Positions 27,701-42,700 of a stretch of DNA of 64,000 bases are shown here, one piece after another. The stretch spans positions 18,890,501 through 18,954,500 of the forward strand of contig JAWUZG010000029.1 in assembly GCA_036785705.1 (NCBI GenBank), in the 5' to 3' direction. The DNA is from Acanthornis magna. Lineage: Eukaryota > Chordata > Aves > Passeriformes > Acanthizidae. The notes under the pieces are model-generated. The model was not told where the DNA came from, ran no database searches, and saw only the letters and a program-made list of their open reading frames with translations. Every line of letters starts with the position of its first letter. The first letter of the stretch is position 1. The translations under genes were made by a program, and so were the position numbers.

Positions 27701-30700
27701 GAGTGAACGTAAAAGAAAACTGACAAGTGTACCACATAGCTTCAGTTCCCAGGGTGCGTTAAAATTTTGGCAGGCTTCAGAGCAGTTAAACCCAAATTTC
27801 AATTTAAATATTTAATTCAGTGAAATTATGAAAATAGTTAAGATTTAATTTTTTTAAATATTTGGGTGTTTTTCAAGGGAATTCTTAGAGTGACACATGG
27901 AAAGAGACATGCCTAGTAGTAATATTAAATGCTGCTGAGAATGTTTAAAAATTGTTTGTTTTATTTAAAAAGTATGCCACTAACTGGAAATGTATAGATA
28001 GTATAGGAGAGTACATGACTGTGCAAAGGAATCACAGAGTATGAGTGTGGCATGATAATTGCTGAGACTGGATATAAATGGTACTTCATTCCTTCTTTCT
28101 CAGGCCTCATGTGGTCATGAATGATGTAACTCAAATAGTTCATGCACTCAGTGTAATAGGATTTTGGTTGTTTCTTGCATTATCTGTGATTTTTACAGAC
28201 AAAAATCTATGAAAGTTGTGAAAATGACCTTGATAACTTTTCTTTAGCCATCTGAATACAGTTATTCTTCAAGAGCAAGCTCAGTCCGAAGTAGTCCTGT
28301 GGTGAGCGTTCCTCTTGCATGATTTGCTGAATGCTGTGGTATTAACACATCAACAGTTACAAGTACAGTCACTGGGGATTGTTTCACTGACCAACACACA
28401 GACTTGATTTTTCCATTCTGCATAAGAAGTTTTAATTTGTCAGAGATGTAATTTTTAACAAGGTGTTAATTTTTAGCAGTAAGACAGTAAACTGTAGAAG
28501 CAATAAGGAATTTGTTTTTCTAAATATCTTTTTAATGTTTGTAATCTATGTAATTGGAAGTAACTGGTAACTGAAGTATTGTTGGGGTTACCACCCTATG
28601 TCACAGATGGGGCAAGCACATGAAACATACATGTGGAAAAGTCTTTCTTTTGGGGAAGAGGACTAATGGAAACTGTTATATCATGCAGTCAAATGCTTGC
28701 TCATTTTTATGGTGACCAGTATCCAAAATTGAGAGAAATTTGTTTCTGGGTCTGTATTGTATTAAAAGTGTCATTCCAAAGTCGGGGTTTTGTGCTGCAA
28801 AATTATTTTAATTAATTTTATTTTGCTCCTGCTGCAGAACAGTTGTCTTAGTTTCATTGGTACAGTTGCTCATTTGCCATGCTACACAAAACAAAAAAGT
28901 GATCAGTGTTCTAACATGGGCTAAATTGAAATGTTCAGTCCTTTTAAAATTTCTCACGTATTAACAGTGTTACAGGTACTAAACAAATAAAACCAGATTT
29001 GTCAGAAACTAATATTTTTAGCTACAAGAGATATCAGAGTGAATTTTTGAGGGTGTAGGAAAAAGGTAGTTTTGCTGTTGCTTTATGAAGTTCTAAAACC
29101 TAACAGGAATTGACATACATTTGTAATCTCTCAAACTGTGAAAATAGTACTTGTCTCTTTAGTTTTTCTTAACACTAAGATTCATTTCTTGAAAGGATAT
29201 ACTATTAGATCTACAGGAATATGCATACATACATGCATAGATACATGTGTACATACGTACATACATACATACGTATAGATACACACATAGATATATGTAT
29301 ATCTCAGATCTCACTATGTTTATGTTATACCAATAATGCCAAGGTACCATTCACTTACACTATGAGTTCAAAGTATTTGTTTAATGAAATAATCCTGAAA
29401 AGCTGACGAGGTAAAAATGAGTAACATTCTTTTCCTACTGTTTCTGTGGCTTGTATTTTGGTTTTACTCTGGATAATGCATTTGAAGTCAGCTTAATATT
29501 CGCTGGAAATCAGAAGAGGAAGTAGGAGAGATGGAAAAGGTAGAAAACACTTGTGGAAAACTGTATGATGCATCTCCATCTTAAGATGTATCAGTTTTGA
29601 TAAACCCATTGGAAAAAAATATTAGGAGTATGAAAATTATAGAAGGAGGAATAACAAGGTTTGTCAGGTATATGGACTTCTCAATAGCAAAGAGAAGTGG
29701 ATTATGAGTAGAAGACCAGTGTTGTCATAGATTGTAGCCTCAGTTGTTTGTTATTTTGCTGTAATCATAATACATAAGAAGAATTCTCTTCAGTCTCTTT
29801 ACACTTTGTGAAATGCAAATGAAATAGGAAAGTTTAGCCAAATTTCTGACCATCAAAATTTACCTACCTAGTTACATTTAAAGAAAATTAAGATACTATT
29901 TTAAATATAGATGAAGTTTTATAGGTGGAAAATCTGTTGTCAGAGAAATAGAGCATACCATGTCAGTGACAATGAATACAAATTCTGTAGTCCTAAAATA
30001 GCATAATCTGAGCCAGGTGTTCATCAGTAAACTGCTTTTTATATAATGGTTACATATGTAACTTTTAGACGTCTCACTATATTTTAATCAGAATGAGGCT
30101 ATACATATATCATGTATAAAGAAGCTTTTTTTTTAAATAGTAAGAATTAGATAAAGACAATATGTTTTCAAGCTGTTCATGTAAGGATTTTTTTTCTCCT
30201 ATAATCACTTTTAAAACTAAATACAATGTTCACAATAACTTTCTGCCTTTTGAAGTAGAATGTTATAAATAGGCTTATGATAAACCTACTCTCCTCATTA
30301 AATACTGTTTACATGCATAGTATTTCTCAGTTGAACATTTCACTTGAATTTCCATGGCAGTTGTAATTGCTGTAATGTGCTTAGATATATTTTGCCTTTT
30401 TTAACAAGCAATGTGTAGCACTAGCATTTTTCCCCATCTTTTTAGGTGCCTGTCTGACATACATCTTTGGGGAGTAACCTTGCCTGCTAGTGTAAGACGT
30501 CTTAAAAGTTATGAATGAGAAGAAGCCCAGATTATAATTAGCACTGTTGGGTTTGTGTTGATTTGAAAAAAGGCAACATTTTTTGAGAAAAATAATTTTT
30601 ATTTATCAACTTTTATAATTTAATCTTTCATGATCTCCAAACTTTTTTTAAAGGTAATTTTTGTAGTTTGTGTTTGACCCTAAATTAGTATTAAACCTTT

Positions 30701-33700
30701 TGGTATCTGGTTGTATTTTTTTTTTTTTTATATTACTCTAAGTGAGGAAAATTAATACTAAATGTTCATTGTTTTTAGTGCAATAATGGAGATTTAAGGT
30801 AGGATTTTTTTTTTTGCTTTTAATAAACTTCTGTTCATTTAGTAGTGTCATCTTCAGTTCTCTTTTACATTCTCCTTATCTTTTGAAGTCCTCTGATTTT
30901 TCTGATCAGAGTGAAACTGCTGCTGACTATTTTAGTCGTCCCAACCGCAAGGGAAGCATTGTTTCCGATGCAGATGATAGCCAAGTTTTGAATAGTGTGA
31001 GTGTAATGCTTTTTGTTACACTGTGGTGAATACAGCACACTCTACTAACCATGGATTTTCTTTCCATACTCGGAAAGAGTAAATACTGTAAAAGCATTCT
31101 GAGTTGCTTAATTGCAAATAGGGTTATTGCAGGGTTGGGGCTGTTTTTTGTATAAAAATGTACTGAGTGAATTTTTAAAAAGCATGCTGCTTTATTTTAA
31201 AGGAGATTTTGCCTGTTGCTGGAAGCATGTGACAACTGTAACACTTAAGATTTTTGTGTGTGTGTGATAAGCTTAAGAATCTCTTAAAGAGCCAAACGTG
31301 ACTTTTTTTTCTTATGGAAATCAACAATGCCTGTGGGTTTTTGTGTAGTTTTGGAATACTATTACTTCTTGTAGTGACAGAAATAATTAGAACTGTGCCC
31401 ACATTAGTGCATTTGAATGTTCATTCATTCCATATGAGATTTTGTCAGGATCCATTACTGTAGCACTCCTTGTTGGCTGTGCACTTGTACTGAATCCCAT
31501 GTCAATAGATCATGTTACAGGAAAATTATCATGATGGTTTTCCTGTGCATCCCTTTAGGCTGGACACTGTTTATGCCAAACCTAGCCTCCTTCACTTTCT
31601 TGAAGCTGCAAGTTCTAAAATTTCTTGTTACTTGCAGTCAAGACTTTTATGTTTAATAGTGTGGAGATAAAAGGGAAATCTCTGTTCTTAGGTATATCTT
31701 TTGAAATAGCAGTCAGCATTAGCACATGCAGTAGCTAGGCAGAGATATTGAGGGCACTGTGCTTTAGTTGAGCAAAAGGAATGCTATGTGGTGAACAGCA
31801 GTGTGCAAGTGCTTGCTTAGGTGAGAGCCAAAGTCTTTGTACCCTTGCCAAGCAGTGCAGCAAGGGCCAGCAATCTCACACTGCAGTTTAGGAGCTCAGA
31901 GGAGACACTCCAAGAAGCTCCACAAGGAGGTTTTTGGTGCAGTCTATCAGGTTACAGCAAGGCTGGAGAGCCTCCGTGTTCAGGAGCAGGTGAGACTTAG
32001 CTGCATCAAGCCACAGCTGTCCTGGACTGTTGGCAGTGGTTCTGTTTTGAATGGTAGACTGAGAGCTAGAGTACTCCTACAACCACTTTCTGTGACTTTG
32101 CATTTAGATGATATTTTAATACTTTTAGAGTGCTATGTAACTTGTAATAATTAATGTTATTTATCATCTGTACATTGTCAAAGCATGAGAGACTAATCAT
32201 TTCTCCATCTTTAGCTTATTTTTTCCTGTAATAGAGCTGGCATTCTGAAGTTAAAGCTGTGCTAAAAGAAATGTGGAGGCTGAGACTGGTAGTTATGCAA
32301 CCTTCTCAGTTGCTTTTGTTATCATCACCATTATGTATTATTAGATTCCAAATTTATGTTTTTATTTAGGTTAGTCTAAATATAGACTACAGATCAGTTG
32401 GATTATTCACGTTGTTTTATCGTCATACTGGTGACAAATATTTGCAATTTATAATTTCAGGACATCATTGGAGATGGTCAATTTGTCGTGGAAAGGCAAT
32501 GTTGCTTTTAAAGAAACCGCAATAGAAGGAAAAAAAATCTTATAAAGCAGAATTTGTTTCTTCTGTGATTGCAACAGACTTCTAAAACTCTTTTCCCTAG
32601 CCTGGAGAAAAGCAGGTGTTCTTAGAGAAGCAAGATACTTGAGATACCATGCTAAGTACATGTCTAGCCCACCTATTTTGATTCATAGAAATGTAAAAAA
32701 TGTGGACATCTACAATATAATTTCGCTATAGTAGAGTTTCCTAAATAAGAAGGGAGTGTGGTAGCTTTTTGCTTAGTCTTCAATACATAAAATATGAATT
32801 GAAATTATTTTGTAGGTTGCTTTTACTTAATACACTTTAGTTATAGGCTTTTACCTGAACCGGTTTTATTGTGATGTAATTGCAGGTTTCACTAAAGAGA
32901 TTGAAAGGAAAAATGTGTTTTCTATTAGCTAGGACATTCACACTGCTGTCACTGACTGCCTTAAGTGTACATGCATGAAGCTTTGCGTCTGTTTTGCCAG
33001 CGTTATAGTTCTTAGTCTGTTGAAATTTAAAATAGTAAAACATGGGGTTCTTTTCAATATTGGTAATGAATTTTTAAAAACTTTAAAGAAAAGTTTCTGG
33101 CTTTTTCTTTACAAGCAGTAATTTATTTTTCAGTTGAGGTTAAAACTACTTTTGTAGGCTGAATATTGTTTTACCTGTCCTGGTCTATGCTAACATCTGG
33201 AATTTTTTAAATTGTTTAATTTTTAAGTATTTCTCAGTTCTTTGAACAAAAGATGCTGATTCAGAAGTCTCTTATTACTAAAGGTAATCATGTTCCTTAT
33301 TCTCTTTCAGTTGGAAGAAAAGAATGAAAAATCACATTCAGAAATATTTTCAAGGGTAAGAGTTTCTGATTTAAAAATTATTTAAAGTGTTCATCGTCAA
33401 ATTCACAAGTGTTGATATAGTTCAAGAAGTATAAATACTCTGTATTTTTTATCAGGGTTACCTTGCAAAGATATTTTTAGATATACTTTTTTATTGCCCA
33501 AAATTAATGTTTTGTGTCTTTTATTTCTTGAGGAAGGAAATTTTTTCTATAGTTTACTTTTGGCCAGTAATAATTTTCTATGCAATTTATTTTTCATGTG
33601 AGAAATACTTACCAGGAAAGGCTAAATTTTAAGAGGCTAAGGCTGTAAAAATCCACATAGTAGATTCTCACTGTAGACTTTCTTCTGAATCCTGGATAGC

Positions 33701-36700
33701 AGAAATTATAATTTTTAGTAAAATTGTAAATGTCTGCAGTATTTCAGCACTAATAGCTGTCTTATGAAGGCCGTCTGGACAGATGACTCAAAATTCTAAT
33801 GTTCTGATATACTAAGTCATCAATGAGAAACTAACATTTTACCGAGAAGAAACACAAGTGCTGAAAAATAATCAATGGAAATACTGTCTGTAAGCTAATA
33901 TTAAGAAAAACAAGAGAGAAAACTGTTCTGTGACTGTGAAGAAATTTATAAAGAGTATTGTCAACTATACCAGAAGTAACCATATGATTGCTGATACGTT
34001 TTTCCATTTTTTAAGCCCTCGTGTCGCAATTCAGTAAGTGCAGCTCCTCTGAGTGGCAACTCATCCAGGAGAGGAAGTGGAGATGCAAGTAGTTTGGTAG
34101 ATCCTGATGCCTCCCTCAGTGAATTACGGGTAAATGGCATTTTCAGATTGTTTTTTAATACAGAACTTCTGTAATAATAAGAACATATTACGAGGATGTA
34201 ATTTTCAATCATGAGGGATTTCTTTACTTTCTTGGTAATTTATCTTGGTATTTTTTATGTTCATAATTATCGTTGAAGAGTTTAGCTTATTAATATAAGA
34301 CACCGTTTTGTTGAATTTCAAACAATTCTATCTTGTTTGAGATGGCTTAGATTCAGAGTTATAAACAAAACCTTAATTTCCATCAATTTTTTGTGAATTA
34401 ATCATAATTTCTGGGAATTAGTGCGGGCTTTGTCATTTGACAGAAGTGCATGTAAACCTTTTAATGTTTTTTCAACTTTTAAATTATTTCCCCATGCTTC
34501 TTAAGCAATGGTTCATTCCTATGTCCTGCAGGATATCTATGATCTTAAGGACCAGATACATGATGTAGAAGGGAGATACATGCAGGGACTGAAAGAATTA
34601 AAGGTATCAGGGCTCCTCCCAAGCATGCATTCTGAATGGGTGTTTTTGTGTAATGGAGTTATCACTGGTTTCACTAACATACAGTGGCTTCACTAACAAA
34701 TTTTTGAATTTTTTTAAAGCATGTATCTAACTTTTAATGCATGAAGAGCATCAGCTTAGAATGTATGTGAGATTGTATATGTTCATTATTTGATTAATGT
34801 TTAAAGAGTATGAAAGTTGGATATTTATATATATAGGTGTTTTCTGATGAGATATTCAATTTATATTTTTTAGAGGTTTGTTAGCAAATACATGGATATA
34901 CAAAATAATTACTAGGTATTGAATGGGCGACAAAGAAATGGGAGATAATTATGGCAAGAAACTTAAGAATTAGTCTTCCAAGTTTCAGCAAATAATTCAT
35001 ATTATAAAGCAAAACCAAAGTAATAATTTTCAAAGATGTGTTGCAATTAATTTTGGCAGGCATATTGCTTGCAGGAGAAAATTAATTTTGTTTTAATTCT
35101 TTGCCATTTAAAAAGATTTTTTTTTTTTAATGCTTATGGTTTATATTCCCATTATTTTATCTAAATCACAGGTTGGTTTTTTCAGCATTAGGCTAATGAG
35201 TGCTAAGGAGACTTTCCTGTCTGACAATGCAGCATCCACTGTGGTGGTCACATTCCCACCACCTAAGACTTTCGTTGCTGGGACCAAAAATCTGCAGTAA
35301 GTCACCCAGTGTCAGTGGGTGCTGCTCTAGACTGGCTACACACACCATTCTCACACTGTCAGTCAAGGTTTCCTTACAGGCTCGGACGTGGGTTTCCCAT
35401 AATAGTGTCTTGGACATCTGATTTAAGTACTTTAATCATGGCACAGTCACACAAAACCAGCTCGAGATCAAGCTGGGTGCTGCTCAGGAGGGACCCTGCA
35501 CTAAGCAATCCTTGGGCTTTTGTATCCTCAGTGTCCATGCACACTGTAGTCTGGGATCTTCCTATGGAGCCCCTGTCTCCCACTGTATCTCTCAGTGGCC
35601 AGTCACCTGGCTGGTACCAAGATCCCTGTGCCCTTTTTTGTGCAAAGGATCAGTGCCACATCACTACTCTTGCTGGGGACTCTGGCCATTTCCCCCACCC
35701 AGGGTGCAATCTGCATTTTGCACTGCAGCAGCACACTGAACTACCTGTACTAGGTGTAGTCTTCCACCTGAGACTTGTCTGTATTTTGACTTGTTTAAAC
35801 TAGTATGCCTTTCTTTTGTACATTTTCACACAATTAGCAGTGCTGTAAATTTAAAATAATCATTCTTTTCACTGTTATGTGTTGAATGGAAATGGAATAC
35901 AACAAATCTTTTTCAGGATATTTGTTCCGCTCTCTTTCCTCTTGTCTGTCAATGGTTTTGTGTAAAAGTAAAGTGAACTTTTCATATTGTTTTATATCCA
36001 TATAGAGACTGAATTGAATGAATGCTGCTTGTACTAGAGCATGTAACAGTGATGTATTTATCAGCTCCTTGAATTTCTTCAATTTAACAATATATTAGAT
36101 GATAAAATTAGGAGAAAATATGTAATTTGAACTGTTTAGTATAGCAAGAATTATTACCTCTTTAAAGGATAGCTTTACCTTTAAAGGGAACTTTCAACCT
36201 GATAGCAGTATGCTCAGATATGAAGTATGTTTTGGTTTAGTTATAATGCCACATGAATATTAAAAGTACTTTAAAGAGTATTAAATTACAGGATTATTAG
36301 ACATGGACATAAGAGACATAGATTGAATGTAACATGAGACTGCTTCATATTTTCAGAATAGATCTAACTCTCACACCTTTATGTGTTGACTGGCATCTCA
36401 TGACTACTCTTCTGACTCATGGCTAATGGATTATTATTTATTGTAATCCATTACAGTTACCAAAGAGCGCAGTGTGCAATACTAAGATCTTCGTCTCTTC
36501 TTGGCTTTCAGAACTGAATTGCATTTTATGTTATTGCTAATACTGAATGATATGTTCCTAAGTTAATTTGCATTCCATAGAGATTCTTTAGGAAGCCTTT
36601 TTTAATTAGGAAGGTGCTGCCTTTTTCTCAACTTGTACTTGATCAGTTTTGTCTTGTATATGTTATAGAAGAGTTACTGTGATACTGCTGTTTACACTAC

Positions 36701-39700
36701 ATTTAAATGTTGGGGGTTTTTGTTTGGTTGATTGGCTTTTTCCAGTGGTTGACTAACAGGGATTTGTAATCACACTGCCTTCTGAGCTCTCTGGTTGCCC
36801 TTATGCTGCTAAAAGTTTGGGCTTTACCTGGCTACAAATATGCTGGGTATCAGCAGAATAAACTCTAATGTGGCTAGTTCTGGTTTAGTTAGGTCTTCAA
36901 ATCTTTTCGTGTATCAGTTTGATTCAGTTTTGTTGCTTCTTTGTAGATTTCTTTGCATCAACTGGCTGTTTCTTTCCTCAAAATTTTTATTTTATGCTGT
37001 TAGCAGTGCACTCTCTTGATGTCTGTCGGCTTGAATCATCTTGTTCTAGCCAAGGAAGCTAATTTTTATAGCACTTTGACTTTACTGATAAGGTTGTGGG
37101 TGGTATTTCTTCATAGCTTTAGGTTATGTGCAGAGCCTTACCTATTTGCATTCCATCCCATTCCCACTTCTTCATCCTTAGAAATCCTACAGCCTCCTTA
37201 AAGTGTTTCAGAAATTATTTCAATTCAAACTGGAAGACTTCGTGAAACTACATGGAATTCTTGAACCATGGGAAACGTGTAATACTTGAAAAGAAGACAG
37301 TTGCAGAGAAGTCTTTGCAATGTTTTCATTTTTTTAACCCTTCAGAGTCTTAGACATAGCTTAGCTTCTCTCTCAGAAACAGTTTTCACTCTTCAGTATC
37401 CAAATCAGTGTATCTTTTGTAACTGCAGATTCACCCTTCTCTCTCCCTGCCATTACTTTTTTGATTAATGACATTCTAACACAATGTTTTAAGCCCCAAC
37501 CTAGTTTTGCCTATATGGCTGGACTCCTGGAACATGTGGCATACACTAAGAGGCAGAGACAGTGGACTTTGATAAGTCTTGGAGGAGTGGTTGGCAATAT
37601 TGTTGCTGTTTTCAGCAACCAATAGAATAGGAGGCTGATAGGAGGCTGTGGAGAGGCAGATGTCTTTGTAAGGGAAATATGCAACAGACAAAAGTTGAGA
37701 TGTAAGAGTAGAAATTCCAATTAGAACTCAAGAAAAAAGTTTTCACAAGGAAAGCAAATACTGGTACAGGTCATCCAGCAAGGCTGACCATCTGCAGTGT
37801 AGATTTATGTAGGTACTTAAAACGGAGACAAGCTGTGAGTAGCCTGAGCTTGGTTGGCCCTCTTTAGTTAGGAGATTGGACCAGATGGCATTCAGAGATC
37901 TCTGCCAACCTAAATTATTACAAGACCCCTGTCACCACATTCACAGAAATAATAAAATTTGACTTTTTTTCCTACCTGCTTTTTTTTGTTACATTTCATA
38001 TCTCCCTGTGAAATTACTATAGCATTCATTATAATCCTAATATTTTTCTTTTTTTACTCTAAACTTGATTATTTTTTGAAAGCCTTTAGGTTTGCTGTCC
38101 TCTAGCATTTATTTTTGCCAATCTTTACAAGATTTGTCATATTTAAAGCATCACAAAAAACCATTTTCTCTGGTTTTAATCTTCAGAATTACTTGCATGC
38201 TATTATGTTTATATTTTTTCTTTTTTTTCTTTTCTCTTATCCTGAGTCATCTTTGCTGTTTGCTACTACTTCCCAGATGAAAATGGTGCTTTTCTTATAT
38301 TTTCACAACTTAACACTGTTTCGTTTCTTCTGATCCGTAGTTATTTTTTCTGGAGTTTCAAGAAACTTTATTTCTCCAGCAGAAAATTCCAGAACTCAGT
38401 GAGTGGAATAGAAATGTATAAATACATGTGATTATGGTAAAATTGTAAAAGGTAAAATACATACTTTAAGGACAGCTTTCCCAAACTGGACTTTTACAAC
38501 ATGGAATAGGGTTTGAGGATAGGAGGTCTTTTGTCTTTCTTGCAGAAGAAAATTGAACTGTGACTTGGTATTTATAAAGAGAAGACACGACTATAATTCT
38601 GAAATAAAAATGAGTGCATAATTTTACTATTTAACATATAGCAGTCTTCAGTATTTTCTTAGAAAACTTAGATTGTTGCCAACTTCTCCCTTAATATCTT
38701 AGTCCTAGTGTTCTGTTTTCTGGAAAACTCAAGCTTCATGCCCTTCCTGTGATAGTGCTTCTACTGTCATAATACAAATAATTAAAAATGGAGATAAATT
38801 ATTATTTAATTTTATAAAATGTATCATTATATAAATAATTAAAAATGGTGCCTTCAGAAAACAGATTTCATGAAGTACAAGGAGATTTGTAGTAAAGCAT
38901 AGGTCTGCTTTGTCAAGAGATTGGCTTAATAGTTCTTTTTCAGTCCTAAAATTAGTACTCTGAAAATCAGTTTTTATAATTTTTAAATCATGGAAAGTTA
39001 AGGCATTGGAATGGACTTTAAAGATCATGTAGTCGCAACCTCCATAATCATGCATATTGAAATAATGGCATGCTTAGAAGTGCCTGGAGTGATAGTTGTT
39101 CTAAGTATTTAAATGGTTGACATTTGTTACAGCTCTGACAAATAAAATGTAACTAAAAATAGGATAAAATGGTAAATGGGGGAGATTTGGCTGTATAGCA
39201 AGGCATATATGCACCTTTAGGTAGAGAATATTGATCTGATTTTTTAAAAAAATCTTAGTAAAAAACTAAAATATCTGTTTAAATAGTGAATACTTATTAC
39301 TGTGGCTATCTTAAAACTTAGAATGTAAAGTCATAGGGCACTACTTAAATAAGGAGCATTAAGTTAAATGTACTCTTGGAAATATTTTCATGATCTCTTT
39401 AGTGATTTAATTGTTCCATGCGTGCCTTGACAATACAGTGAAGCTGTGATATTACTATTGTATCCCTGTTAGTTGCTGTGAGTGTGGCAGAGTAGAAGAT
39501 GCACGTGGAATATTATCTTGTGTTATTCATGCTTTTGTAATGATAACTTTTCATTGTTGTGTATGACCTAGCTTGAATAATGGAACTGACCTGTGACTTG
39601 GCATCTCTAAAGAATATATTTCAGAAACAAAAATGGTTGCATAATTTTACTGTCTAACATGTCATTCTTTAATATTATGGTGGTATTTTAACATTATAAC

Positions 39701-42700
39701 AATGCATCAAAAAGTTGGACTAATGTAAACCTTTCTGCTATCTGTAGGATTCACTAGCTGAAGTTGAAGAGAAGTACAAGAAAGCTATGGTTTCCAATGC
39801 TCAACTAGACAATGAGAAAAACAACTTGGTTTACCAAGTGGATATTTTAAAGGATGTTATTGAGGAGAAAGAAGAACAAATAGCAGAGTTCTATATGGAG
39901 AATGAAGAGAAGTCAAAGGTATTTTTTTTCTAATTATAAACTCTAGAAGTCTGGACTAGTTAGTAAGAACAGTTGAAAACATTCAGATTAGCTTTTCTTG
40001 TTTGTATTTGGCTTATGATGTCTTTTCTCTCTACAGTTTATTAAATAAAATCTTCTTTGTAGTAAGTATCTGGACAACTTACTTAGACCACTGACTCAGT
40101 GATTTTTTTGACTGCTTGATAGGTAGAATTGCTCAAATCATTTCAGTAATTTCTTATATAACTCAAAATAAATCTAAAATATTTATTTATTTAATATAGG
40201 AATTGGAAAGACAGAAACACACCTGCAGTATTCTGCAGCATAAGCTGGATGAACTTAAAGAGGGCCTTCGACAGAGAGATGAATTGATAGAGGTATGTTC
40301 ATACAACTGTGTGATAGAACTTGTGCAAATAAATACAGTGTAAGATTTGAATGGGAACAGCCATCATAGACAGAACAGGATTAAATATGATCTTGCATTT
40401 TTAGGAAAGAATTTATCTTATTTTAATGGGTAGAATTTAAGCTCCTATGTTCCTAAATTTATGAAGCTGAAAATGTCTCTGCAAGATTTTCAAGTGTATT
40501 ACGTCTTGCAAAATCTTTAGGTCTTGTGAGAATTGTGGTTCTCTCATGAATGTTCCTTGTATCTTTTCTTTGTTGTGAGGATAGAACTAATATTTGTGTG
40601 GCCAAAATAACTTTCCATAGCTAGAAGTTCTGATATGTGGATAATACCAAATGTTATACTTTGCCTTTCCCAAAAGTTTCCTTTTCAGTTATTTCAAATT
40701 TTTGTGAGTGTCAACCATTGAAGTTTGTTATAGTGAATGTTTGTTTGCTTACCAGTCAAGCATAATATACAGCAATATTGGTCAACATGTTATTGGGTCA
40801 CAACCATGTTGTTGGGTGTGGCAGTGCATTCTTTTCCCCTTTCACTCTGTTCTTTTCCCCTTTTTCCCTTTTATTCTGGAAACAAACCCACCCACCCTAA
40901 AATCCCAGAGCTATTACCAGTCTTCATTTTAAAATGGTCCACAAAGAAATACATGTATATATATTGACAACAGTATGTGGGTGTCCATTTCCCAGTGATT
41001 TTAGCTGGAAGTTGTAGATCAATTATTACATTATTTTCCCACTGTCTCTTAATTTCAGTAAAAATTTATTATCGTTAAGTGTATAGGCCAAAGTTTCCAC
41101 TGTCATTTTCAAAATCTGTGTGATAGTTCATTGATCCTTTATTTCTTCACTATGTTCTTGTGCTCTCTAGGTGGTAGTACTCCAAAAGACTTCTGAAAAG
41201 TCCCAGTTCTGTTTTGGAAGTATTATGCTTCATGAACTGGAGTTGATATGACTTACTAGCAGAAGAAAGATTAAGTATCGGCATTTTGAGTCAGATAAAT
41301 GCTGACAAGCAAAAAACCCTTAAAAATTCTGTTGTAGCTCTATTGCTTGCTCTAAGTTATCTTTGAGTTTGCTGAGAATTAAAGAACAACTTTGCATGTT
41401 CTTTTCTAGGGTTTTGGTGGGGTTTAAGTATATGAATCAAGAATATACAGTAGATCTGTCTGGAGTCTTTGCTTTGGTAGAATGCAACATTTGTCAAATA
41501 CTTTGCAAATGCATCAGTCCCTTTGAAGATTTGGCCCATATTTACCACTTACTTACGTCTTTTCCCCATCTATTAACACTAACAGAAAATCTAGCTGAAG
41601 CCATGTAGCCTTTTGCAGAAAGCCATTGTCTTCCATTCCCAGATGTAAAATCAGGTTCATTCATTAAGAGAGGAAAGAATTGTCCTTAGCCCTTTAAATT
41701 CTTATGTCATTTTCGTAGCTAAGAATTTAATTATGTTTGCAGGGCAATCAGCAAAATGCAGTGATAGCTAAAAAAATAGGACCGCACTTGATATGTATTG
41801 ATATAGTATCAGAAAGCAGTCAGCAGTTGTCTTTTGCTTCCTGGATGTTTGATTCAAACTCCCTTCTTTATACTTGCAAGAAGATTATTTTATTTTGTAA
41901 AACATTAATAAAACCAATTGTTAACATTAGTATTCACTTCCAAATTGAAGGTACCTGGAAATTACAGCAGGGTAATAATGTTTCTATCCACAGACTGCAG
42001 TGAGAGCAGTCACTAAAGAAAAGTAACTCCAGCTGCATTAAGTTTTCTCATCAACATTGATTTAATAGAATTAAATACCATTTCTCATTAATGAGAAATA
42101 CATCACATTAAGCTGCACACTGTTTCTGTAACTTCATGCACATGTACTCTTTAGTTGACTTTTATGACTTAGTTTCCTTTATCTTTTTTAATGTTTGGGT
42201 TTTTTTTTCCGTTTCCTTACTTCTTTTTCCTCTTTTATTCTTCCCTCATCCTATTTACTACAGGAGAATCAACGTATGCAGGAGAATATAGACTCCCTAA
42301 CCAAAGAAGTGTTTGATCTCCAGGAGACAATTAATTGGAAAGATAAAAAAATAGGGGTATGAATCAAATATGGGAGGAAAGGTATTTTTTTAATTTAGAA
42401 GTAGATGGATGCCCTCTACACCCCAAGGAATGATGTGTACTCCAAAGAAATGAAGGCCACTCCCAACTTAAATGTATAAAATGTTTTGCAGTCTTTCTTT
42501 TCTTCAGAAAATCAGCTGCACTTTATTTTTACTTGCATAACGATAAGTAGCACTAATTAAGTCTGTAACATGAACTGTTACACATACAATTTTTAAATTT
42601 TTTACAAAAATTTTAATGGCATGTCTAGTGCTAGAAAATATGATCTTGAAATGACTTCTGCAACCAACTTGTACGTTCGTGTATTACGCTTCTGATCCTT

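Larger units (their letters stand above)
34604..39747 (+). other. LRRFIP2 intron
   Basis: This 5.1-kb intron contains the GC-richer open block at 35190-35805, a CR1-like tail at 37760-37925 and another at 38988-39052. The remainder is AT-rich without recognisable genes. Confidence 0.75.

Noticed and set aside
29159..29406. Tyr/Cys-rich frames on both strands
   Set aside because: They are produced by the ATAC/ATAG microsatellite.
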